Shown piece after piece: positions 1 through 4,504 of a stretch of DNA of 11,640 nt (the stretch's first letter is position 1; each line of letters starts with the position of its first letter). A program made the translations under genes and the position numbers. Under the pieces are notes generated by a model. It saw only the letters and a program-made list of their open reading frames with translations, did not search any database and was not told the DNA's origin. The DNA is from Elusimicrobia bacterium RIFCSPHIGHO2_02_FULL_57_9 (lineage in GTDB: Bacteria; Elusimicrobiota; Elusimicrobia; UBA1565; UBA9628), in NCBI GenBank assembly GCA_001800015.1, contig MGUO01000012.1, positions 1,686 through 13,325 of the forward strand, read 5' to 3'.

Positions 1-233
1 AAAGAGTTGGGGTTCCGGCGAGGGTCTTGGCGATTCTATTGGCGGCGGGTGCTCTGAAGGTCAATGCAGCGGCTATAAAATGCCCTGATGTGGAGCAGAT
101 TACCAATGCCGATCAGGTAGAAAGGTGTTTGAATACCACAGATCAATTGGAGAGATGGAAAAGCAATTGGAGGATCAACACAGATGATGCCTTTTTTTAC
201 AGCAAGTTGGCTAATGCCTGGTTGATGACGTAG
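1..233 (+). CDS. C-terminal part of an unrecognised protein, cut by the left edge
   Basis: An open frame runs from the window edge (first full codon at 3) to a TAG at 231-233. I do not recognise the family. The visible 77 residues begin with a basic then hydrophobic stretch (VPARVLAILLAAGALKVNAA), which could be a signal peptide or membrane segment, followed by a polar part with two Cys and several Trp and Asn (CPDVEQITNADQVERCL). An internal TTG at 27 is a possible start, but the frame stays open to the left, so the true start is unknown. If the hydrophobic stretch is a signal peptide, the product would be a small secreted protein. Base composition is more AT-rich than the metabolic genes further right. 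The coding status is uncertain. Confidence 0.35.
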   Translation, partial: RVGVPARVLAILLAAGALKVNAAAIKCPDVEQITNADQVERCLNTTDQLERWKSNWRINTDDAFFYSKLANAWLMT

Positions 234-267
234 ATTTGTGAAGGCCATCCAGAATAAACATGCCCAT

Positions 268-789
268 TCATCCCGAGGCTTTCTTCAACTGGGATACCTC
301 GTGAATCATGAGGCTGAGTAAGAGAATGGCCGCGGCATAAACCAACTGGTTTCCCCAGGGAACAGGCGCCCGCACCCAGCGCACGCCGTTGATAGCCAAA
401 AGCTCGGCTGCCGCGCCCACCGCCGCGAAAACGGTTTCTTTTTTATTGCCGTAGATGGCCGTGGCCAGGGGCGTAAGCAACAAGAGAAGCCATACAGGCT
501 CCCAATGCCAGCCCAGTATATAGACCAAAATGCAATTGGTTCCGAAATTCACGGCCATGCGCATCTGAATCAGCAACGAGTTGAGTCCCCCTCGTTTGAC
601 ACGCTCCACCACCAACAGGTTTAAAAGAGTGCTCAAGACCAGAAGGCCGATCGTGACATAGCGCAGCCTCGCTTCGAGTGGCGAGAGGATTACGCCCATG
701 CCCACCAGCAAGACGGCCAAGGGCGTAGCATGCTTATGGACCGACAGGATCAACTCAATGTTGTGCAATTTCTTATTTGTGTTTGTCAT
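268..789 (-). CDS. Small polytopic membrane protein of unknown function
   Basis: A 173-residue protein dominated by hydrophobic helices. About five or six membrane segments can be seen, near residues 20-38, 42-62, 78-95, 96-114, 118-138 and 148-166, with basic stretches between them (VERVKRGG, GNKKE). A short polar N-terminus (MTNTNKKLHNIE) and a short polar C-terminus (HEVSQLKKASG) flank the helices. The layout resembles the membrane-embedded sensor part of some bacterial histidine kinases or cyclases, but no output domain follows; the protein simply ends. This resemblance is only an impression, and no family is assigned. The ATG at 789 is the only good start, with no Shine-Dalgarno sequence and a promoter candidate directly upstream. 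The gene is transcribed divergently from the pilin gene. Confidence 0.7.
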   Translation of the reverse strand: MTNTNKKLHNIELILSVHKHATPLAVLLVGMGVILSPLEARLRYVTIGLLVLSTLLNLLVVERVKRGGLNSLLIQMRMAVNFGTNCILVYILGWHWEPVWLLLLLTPLATAIYGNKKETVFAAVGAAAELLAINGVRWVRAPVPWGNQLVYAAAILLLSLMIHEVSQLKKASG

Positions 790-811
790 TGTGATATTAA
801 TAGACTAAGAT
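783..811 (+). promoter_or_regulatory. Candidate sigma70-type promoter for the pilin gene
   Basis: TTGTCA (783-788), a 17-base spacer and TAAGAT (806-811) lie upstream of the pilin ATG at 832. Start of transcription would fall near 818, giving a leader of about 14 bases without a clear Shine-Dalgarno sequence. The -35 box overlaps the first codons of the divergent membrane gene. Motif reading only. Confidence 0.35.
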
Positions 812-827
812 TTGACCGACAAGTCAA
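799..827 (-). promoter_or_regulatory. Candidate sigma70-type promoter for the membrane protein gene
   Basis: On the minus strand, TTGACT (827-822) is followed after 17 bases by TCTATT (804-799); TATTAA two bases further on is an alternative -10. The -10 box ends 9 bases before the ATG at 789, so the transcript would be leaderless or nearly so. This is motif reading only. Confidence 0.35.
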
Positions 828-828
828 A
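811..828. promoter_or_regulatory. Perfect 6-bp inverted repeat in the divergent spacer, possible operator
   Basis: TTTGAC (811-816) and GTCAAA (823-828) form a perfect inverted repeat with a 6-base centre. One arm contains the -35 candidate of the minus-strand promoter, and the other overlaps the end of the plus-strand -10 candidate and its start region. A repressor bound here could affect both genes. Arms of 6 bp can arise by chance, so the operator role is speculative. Confidence 0.25.
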
Positions 829-831
829 GCT

Positions 832-1239
832 ATGACTCCAAAAAATAGGCTCCGCGGGTTCTCGCTGCTTGAGCTTATGATCGTCATTGCGATCCTATCC
901 ACTTTGGCCGCCATCGTCGTTCCCAAATTTGGGGACTTGTTGCGCAAATCAAAAGAGGGAGGCACATTAGCAAACCTGGGCTCTTTGCGTAGCGCCCTGA
1001 ATATTTATAATGCGGACACGGAAGGTATATACCCAAGCTCGTTACTTGGACTGACGCAAAACGCCAGGTATCTTAGCACGACACCTAAGATCGCGGTTCC
1101 ATACTACCACGGCGCCACTAATGCCGAGGCTGGCTCCGTGACGGACGCGGGCGGCTGGACTTATCTGGCGGCAACGGGCGCGGTCATGGTGAACTGCACG
1201 CACACCGATACCAAGGGCAAAGTCTGGACCGCCTACTGA
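832..1239 (+). CDS. Type IV pilin-like / pseudopilin protein with prepilin cleavage site
   Basis: A 135-residue prepilin. It has a short basic leader (MTPKNRLRG), a prepilin peptidase site between G9 and F10, Glu at mature position 5 (FSLLE), and a hydrophobic N-terminal helix (LMIVIAILSTLAAIVVPKFGDLL). The body is short and pseudopilin-like (major-pilin or GspG type), with DAGGWTYL and a Cys-bearing tail ending in KVWTAY. The product would be inserted in the inner membrane, processed by PilD-type peptidase and assembled in a pilus or secretion fibre; no assembly genes are in the window. The ATG at 832 is chosen because it gives a normal prepilin leader; the frame is open further upstream, but those codons overlap the divergent gene and add a non-pilin extension. 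The sequence resembles the abundant small pilins of Elusimicrobiota (from memory). Confidence 0.9.
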   Translation: MTPKNRLRGFSLLELMIVIAILSTLAAIVVPKFGDLLRKSKEGGTLANLGSLRSALNIYNADTEGIYPSSLLGLTQNARYLSTTPKIAVPYYHGATNAEAGSVTDAGGWTYLAATGAVMVNCTHTDTKGKVWTAY

Positions 1240-1240
1240 A

Positions 1241-1690
1241 GCCGCCCGCTATCCGCGCCGCCAGCTTCGCATACTTTACTCGCCGAAAGCCTCAAATTAT
1301 CAGTATTACGTGCCAACGCTCTTCGATAGGACCAGCGAAACCCTATTTTATGAACGGCTGTCGGCGACATTGGCCCTCAAGGATGAATGGGGTTCGGCCA
1401 GCGGGACGGTGGAAGCCGCGCATTATTTCCATGACTTCAACAAAAACCATGTCTACTCCTATGGCGACGCCAACATCCGGCTTTTCAAGGGCTTCTCGCT
1501 GAGGCTCTATGCTCAAGCACAACTGATTGGCGACCAGCTCTATCTCGCCAAGGCCGGGGCCAGCGAGCAAGAGATTTTGTTGCAACGCACACAGCTGGCC
1601 ACTCAATTCAGCTACTACGGCTCGGCGGGGCTGTCCTACACCTTCGGGTCGATCTACAACAACGTCGTCAATCCACGGTTCGGCCAATAA
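1241..1690 (+). pseudogene. C-terminal remnant of an outer-membrane beta-barrel protein
   Basis: From about 1271 to the TAA at 1688-1690 the frame reads like alternating beta-strands with aromatic girdles: YSPKASNYQYYVPTLFDRT, LFYERLSATLALKDEW, VYSYGDANIRLFKGFSLRLY, FSYYGSAGLSYTFGSIYNN. It ends in NPRFGQ. This looks like the last several strands of an outer-membrane barrel. There is no signal peptide, no ribosome-binding site and no convincing ATG. Barrel-like sequence continues upstream of the only candidate start (GTG at 1310), and the frame is closed by a stop at 1190-1192 inside the pilin gene. The 5' part of the gene therefore appears to be lost, with the remnant abutting the pilin stop. 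A short functional protein from GTG 1310 cannot be excluded but seems unlikely. Confidence 0.6.
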
Positions 1691-1698
1691 GTCCGCGC

Positions 1699-2757
1699 TT
1701 AAGCCGGTTCGGCCAGCAAGTCTTTCACGGCGCGCTCTACGTCCGCTTTTTGGGGGACGCTGGCGAATTCAAGAATCGCGGAAAGGCCGATGCCGGGGGT
1801 GGCTTTGCCGGCGAGAAGCCGGGGCCGCACTTTCAGTTCGTAAAACAGTTCGTCGATGGTTCGGCGCAAAAGATGCTCCCCAAAATTGGTGATTTCAGTT
1901 TCCTCATTTAAAAATAGCACGCGGCCGGTTTTACGGATGGACTGCTTGATGGCGTCCCAATCATAAGGAATCAGCGAGCGGATATCCACCACCTCGACGC
2001 CGCCCTCGTTTTTTTGGGCGATCTCCCGCGCTACTTCCAGCGCGATCGGCGCCATCCGCCCGTGAGTCACCACCGTGGCGTCCTTGCCGGTCTTGCTGAT
2101 TTTGGCCTTGCCGATGGGCACGAGGTATTCCTTGACGTTGGGCCAGCGCGGCTTCCATTTGGAGCGGTCGCCGATAGGCGCGTCGATCATGCTTTTTAGC
2201 TCTTTCTCATCGGGGGGTTCGCCGGGGATGAGCTCCTCGTTGCGGCTGCGCAGCAAAGCCTTGGGCTTAAGATAAAGTACCGGGTTATCGTCCTTGATCG
2301 CCGCGAGCATAAGGCCGTAGGCGTCGATGGGAGTGGAGGGGCAGACCACCTTCATGCCGTGGAGCTTGGTTGCCACCGAGTCAAAAGAGTGCGAGTGATA
2401 GAGCGAGCCGTGGATGCCGGAGCCGGTCGGGGTCATGATCACCAGAGGCGCGGGAAATTGGCCGCCCGACATCCAGAGGCTGTTGGCGGCAAGCTTGAGA
2501 ATATCGATGGCGTTGAAAATGTAGTCTACGAACTGCACCTCGGCTACGGGACGCAAGCCAGCCCAGGCCAGGCCCAAGGCCGCGCCCATGATGCCGCGCT
2601 CATCCAAGGGGGAATTCCAGGCGTTTTTAAGGCCTTGGGTCGCGGTGAAAACCCCGCCCAAAGGCGGGCCGACATCCTCTCCGAAAATTTCGCGCACGCC
2701 CAGATTTTCCTCGCCGTAATGCAGGGCCAAGCGGATGGCCTGGGCCATGTTCGCCAT
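1699..2757 (-). CDS. 2-oxoacid dehydrogenase E1 component, beta subunit (branched-chain 2-oxoacid or pyruvate type)
   Basis: A 352-residue thiamine-diphosphate enzyme subunit. With the alpha subunit it forms the E1 decarboxylase that transfers an acyl group from a 2-oxoacid to the lipoyl arm of E2, in the cytoplasm. The N-terminal pyrimidine-binding fold shows FGEDVGPPLGGVF, then SPLDERGIMGAALGLA with the cofactor-contacting Glu near residue 53, then VQFVDYIFNAIDIL. SLYHSHSFDS and the C-terminal transketolase domain (THGRMAPIALEVAREI, VVDIRSLIPYDWDAI, FLNEETEITNFGEHL) follow. It is somewhat longer than the usual 325 residues because of a linker near 175-205. Its start overlaps the alpha-subunit stop in a TGATG junction with a Shine-Dalgarno sequence, so translation is coupled. 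Substrate (branched-chain 2-oxoacids, pyruvate or acetoin) cannot be fixed from sequence alone. Confidence 0.9.
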   Translation of the reverse strand: MANMAQAIRLALHYGEENLGVREIFGEDVGPPLGGVFTATQGLKNAWNSPLDERGIMGAALGLAWAGLRPVAEVQFVDYIFNAIDILKLAANSLWMSGGQFPAPLVIMTPTGSGIHGSLYHSHSFDSVATKLHGMKVVCPSTPIDAYGLMLAAIKDDNPVLYLKPKALLRSRNEELIPGEPPDEKELKSMIDAPIGDRSKWKPRWPNVKEYLVPIGKAKISKTGKDATVVTHGRMAPIALEVAREIAQKNEGGVEVVDIRSLIPYDWDAIKQSIRKTGRVLFLNEETEITNFGEHLLRRTIDELFYELKVRPRLLAGKATPGIGLSAILEFASVPQKADVERAVKDLLAEPA

Positions 2758-3791
2758 CAGGATCCTCCCTTGGTCGGATAAGAGGGCGGCAAGGGTCCGG
2801 CGAAAACGTTTTCCCAGATGGATTCAGGCGTTGGAAACGGCTCGGTTTTCACCTGCTGATGCGCTTTGTCGATTTCCTCGAGGTTTTCCTGCCAGATTTT
2901 CTCGATTTCTTCCTGCGCAATCATCCCGCGCTCGCTCATTTTGGCCTCAAATTCGGCGATGCAGTCGGCTTGCGCAATGCGGTTGGCGCCGGAGGATGAG
3001 GAGTGCCCGTAAAGACGGCTGGTGCGGGCCTCGAGCAAATAAGGCTTGCGCTCCTTGCGGCAATAGGCCAGGGCTTCCTTAATCGCCAGGTAGGATTGCG
3101 CGACGTCGTTGCCGTTGACTGTCCTGGCCGGCATGTCGAAAACTTTTCCCCAGTCGGAAATATTCCTTTCGCCGTGCTGGCCCTGCGCCGCCGTGGAAAT
3201 GGCATAGTCGTTATTGATCACGATAATTAGAATCGGCAAAGTCAGCGCCGGGCGGTTGGACCATACCAGGCAGGAGTGGAAATCACCCTCGGCCGTGCCG
3301 CCGTCGCCGCCATTGACTATGGTGATGGCGTCGGTCTCAACGCGCCTTTGGGCGATGGCGGTGCCGATGGCGGTTGAATACTGCGTTTCGATAGTGGGGG
3401 AAACCGGGACGATATTCCACTTGGGCAGGGCGTAATGGTTGACGAAATTGCGGCCCTTGGAGTATGGATCGCCGGCCACGCAGCGCATTTGCCGGATGGT
3501 GTCTATGACCGGGCCGCCCAGGCCCAACACGATGGCGCTGGAGCGGTAATGCAGATGGAGATAATCGAATTCGGGGCCTTGGCCTTTCTTAACCTGCAGC
3601 CCCAAGGAGACGTTGAAGGCTTCCTCGCCGGGGCCGCCGATCCAGAAATAGCCGTCGCCGCTTTTGCTCATCTTGATCAAGCGCTCTTCCAAGACGCGCG
3701 CTTTTACCATGATTCGGTGAATATTGCGCAGCAAATCCTTGCCCAGCTTGCGGTAGGGGTCCGCGGCCGCTGCGCTCGTTTGATCCGCCAT
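2757..3791 (-). CDS. 2-oxoacid dehydrogenase E1 component, alpha subunit (branched-chain 2-oxoacid or pyruvate type)
   Basis: A 344-residue thiamine-diphosphate-binding subunit, of normal family length. Landmarks in order: ARVLEERLIKMSKSGDG (30-46), FWIGGPGEEA (49-58), HLHYRS (79-84), the TPP/Mg motif from GDGGTAEGDF (162-171) to the NN at 193-194 (VINNDYAIST), and the active-site loop TSRLYGHSSSSGAN (257-270), equivalent to the His-Ser loop that positions substrate and lipoyl arm. These features match the branched-chain 2-oxoacid dehydrogenase alpha group better than the bacterial homodimeric pyruvate enzyme. It is the first gene of a two-gene operon; E2 and E3 are not in the window and must be encoded elsewhere if the complex is active. 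The ATG at 3791 has no Shine-Dalgarno sequence, and a promoter candidate lies immediately before it. Confidence 0.9.
   Translation of the reverse strand: MADQTSAAAADPYRKLGKDLLRNIHRIMVKARVLEERLIKMSKSGDGYFWIGGPGEEAFNVSLGLQVKKGQGPEFDYLHLHYRSSAIVLGLGGPVIDTIRQMRCVAGDPYSKGRNFVNHYALPKWNIVPVSPTIETQYSTAIGTAIAQRRVETDAITIVNGGDGGTAEGDFHSCLVWSNRPALTLPILIIVINNDYAISTAAQGQHGERNISDWGKVFDMPARTVNGNDVAQSYLAIKEALAYCRKERKPYLLEARTSRLYGHSSSSGANRIAQADCIAEFEAKMSERGMIAQEEIEKIWQENLEEIDKAHQQVKTEPFPTPESIWENVFAGPLPPSYPTKGGS
2764..2769 (-). promoter_or_regulatory. Shine-Dalgarno sequence of the E1 beta gene
   Basis: GGGAGG on the minus strand lies inside the last codons of the alpha-subunit gene, 6 bases before the ATG at 2757. 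It supports that start and contrasts with the missing Shine-Dalgarno sequence of the first gene of the operon. Confidence 0.7.
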
Positions 3792-3797
3792 AAGATT

Positions 3798-3827
3798 AAA
3801 ATAGCAAATAGATTCGGGTCATCTCAA
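3798..3827 (-). promoter_or_regulatory. Candidate promoter of the E1 operon
   Basis: On the minus strand, TTGAGA (827-822 of the 3800s, i.e. 3827-3822), an 18-base spacer and TATTTT (3803-3798) end 6 bases before the ATG at 3791. Transcription would start at or very near the A of the start codon. It is a moderate match to consensus and is motif reading only. Confidence 0.3.
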
Positions 3828-3868
3828 AAAATGACGTTTACAATCCCAGCTGCCTGCGCAGTCAAACC

Positions 3869-3895
3869 TTGAACGGCCCAGGTAGAAGTTATACT
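3869..3895 (+). promoter_or_regulatory. Candidate promoter of the stand-alone receiver gene
   Basis: TTGAAC (3869-3874), a short 15-base spacer and TATACT (3890-3895) precede the ATG at 3907 by 11 bases. The leader would be about 5 bases, with no Shine-Dalgarno sequence. The -10 is a 5 of 6 match; the short spacer weakens the call. Confidence 0.35.
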
Positions 3896-3906
3896 GTTTA
3901 GCTCGC

Positions 3907-4281
3907 ATGGCAGATAACTCCAAGGGCCGCTTGCTGGTGGTCGACGACGAGCAGGGCATCGTGATCGTAGTTTCCCGCTGCTTTGCAGGACACGGTTACG
4001 AGGTTTGCGGCGCGGGCAGCGCCGAGGAGGCCATCGCTTTGGTGAAAGAAAGGCCTTTTGATCTTATACTCCTCGACAGCGTCCTACCCGGCATGAGCGG
4101 CATGCAGGCCATTGAGCATCTTAGGCGCTACTCAAAGGCCGCCATCGTGATGATGACGGGCCATTTTGACGAGCAGCTTAAATCCGACGCTGTTCTTGTC
4201 GGCGCCGCTGATTGCCTGTCGAAACCCTTTGATATGGCGCAGCTGGTGGAGCTGGTCGACAAACTCCTCAAGCCAAGTTGA
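3907..4281 (+). CDS. Stand-alone response-regulator receiver domain
   Basis: A 124-residue protein made of one CheY-like receiver domain and nothing else. It has the acidic pair D13/D14 (LLVVDDE), the phosphoacceptor D57 (LILLDSVLPGMSG), the switch Thr T84 (VMMTGHF) and the conserved Lys K106 (LSKPF). All catalytic residues of a phosphorylatable receiver are present. With no DNA-binding or enzymatic output domain, it should act through protein-protein contact or as a phosphorelay intermediate. The receiver-histidine kinase fusion just beyond the tRNA is the obvious candidate partner, but this is inferred only from position. It is transcribed divergently from the E1 operon across a 115-bp spacer, and the tRNA promoter candidate overlaps its stop codon. 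Confidence 0.92.
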   Translation: MADNSKGRLLVVDDEQGIVIVVSRCFAGHGYEVCGAGSAEEAIALVKERPFDLILLDSVLPGMSGMQAIEHLRRYSKAAIVMMTGHFDEQLKSDAVLVGAADCLSKPFDMAQLVELVDKLLKPS

Positions 4282-4307
4282 TTGCGCCCATTTTAGTTAG
4301 TTAAAAT
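4278..4307 (+). promoter_or_regulatory. Candidate promoter of the tRNA-Val gene
   Basis: TTGATT (4278-4283, overlapping the receiver stop codon), an 18-base spacer and TAAAAT (4302-4307) lie 9 bases before the mature tRNA 5' end at 4317. The -10 matches consensus at 5 of 6 positions. Motif reading only. Confidence 0.4.
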
Positions 4308-4316
4308 AAGCTTCTC

Positions 4317-4391
4317 GCCCAGTTGGCGCAGCGGTAGCGCGTTCCCTTGACATGGGAAAGGTCATAGGTTCAAATCCTATACTGGGCACCA
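4317..4391 (+). tRNA. tRNA-Val (anticodon GAC), CCA encoded
   Basis: A complete cloverleaf of 75 bases. The acceptor strands GCCCAGT (4317-4323) and ACTGGGC (4381-4387) pair perfectly, followed by discriminator A and an encoded CCA. The D arm contains GCGCAGCGGTAGCGC. The anticodon stem TTCCC/GGGAA encloses the loop TTGACAT with anticodon GAC, which reads the valine codons GTC and GTT. The T arm is ATAGG-TTCAAAT-CCTAT. The gene lies between the receiver and receiver-kinase genes on the same strand. Its 3' end, from the T loop through CCA and 8 bases beyond, is repeated perfectly 100 bp downstream. Confidence 0.96.
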
Positions 4392-4399
4392 CTTTTGCT
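4371..4399 (+). repeat. 29-bp direct repeat, copy 1 (within the tRNA 3' end; attL-like)
   Basis: This copy covers the T-loop end, T-stem 3' strand, acceptor 3' strand and CCA of the tRNA-Val gene plus 8 bases after it. It is identical over 29 bases to 4471-4499; the bases on either side differ (T versus G before, G versus C after). The offset is exactly 100 bp. Confidence 0.93.
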
Positions 4400-4470
4400 G
4401 AATAGGATTTGAGCCGGTATTAAGAGAGAAGGTGACCTCGGTTGTTAGGCCGATAGGCATAAGGTCACCG
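4400..4470 (+). other. 71-bp segment between tRNA-end repeats, with strong dyad symmetry
   Basis: This segment encodes no recognisable protein. It opens with ATAGGATTTGA (4402-4412), an exact inverted copy of the tRNA T-arm 3' strand (4370-4380). It then holds a hairpin: GGTGACC (4431-4437) pairs with GGTCACC (4463-4469), and inside it CCTCGG/CCG-AT-AGG can extend the pairing. Together with one repeat copy it makes a 100-bp unit. Possible readings: a scar of an integrated element reduced to almost nothing, a very small mobile or recombination-site unit, or a processed structured RNA trailing the tRNA. I see no integrase gene nearby. Confidence 0.5.
4431..4469 (+). other. Predicted RNA/DNA hairpin downstream of tRNA-Val
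   Basis: A 7-bp perfect outer stem (GGTGACC/GGTCACC) encloses 25 bases with a second possible inner stem (TCGG 4438-4441 with CCGA 4450-4453). There is no U-tract after it, so it is not a standard rho-independent terminator. It could still be an attenuating or processing structure, or a protein-binding dyad. Confidence 0.5.
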
Positions 4471-4499
4471 CAAATCCTATACTGGGCACCACTTTTGCT
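4471..4499 (+). repeat. 29-bp direct repeat, copy 2 (orphan tRNA 3' end; attR-like)
   Basis: A second, perfect copy of the tRNA-Val 3' end with no 5' tRNA half before it, so it cannot make a tRNA. It ends 5 bases before the start codon of the receiver-kinase gene. It contains TATACT (4478-4483), which could serve as a weak -10 box, but no -35 is seen at the right distance. A duplicated tRNA 3' end downstream of an intact tRNA is the classical footprint of site-specific integration into tRNA genes. Confidence 0.93.
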
Positions 4500-4504
4500 C
4501 ACTT

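Noticed and set aside
1691..1698. A bidirectional terminator between the convergent barrel remnant and E1 beta
   Set aside because: The gap is only 8 bases and I see no hairpin with U-tracts around it on either strand.
1677..1722. A 15 of 17 base direct repeat (GGTTCGGCCA...AAGTC) spanning the convergent gene ends
   Set aside because: It is short and imperfect and lies within two coding ends on opposite strands. Coincidence in similar-composition DNA is the simpler explanation, and nothing else supports a duplication.
2359..3872. Several plus-strand open frames of 115-145 codons across the E1 genes
   Set aside because: They are antisense shadows of the clearly homologous E1 subunits, with Arg/Gly/Ala-rich translations and no ribosome-binding sites.
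4471..4499. A second tRNA gene at the orphan repeat
   Set aside because: Only the 3' quarter of a tRNA is present; there is no matching 5' acceptor strand, D arm or anticodon arm before it.
4371..4499. A two-repeat CRISPR array
   Set aside because: There is one repeat pair only, the repeat is tRNA sequence, the 71-bp interval is longer than a typical spacer, and no cas gene is present.
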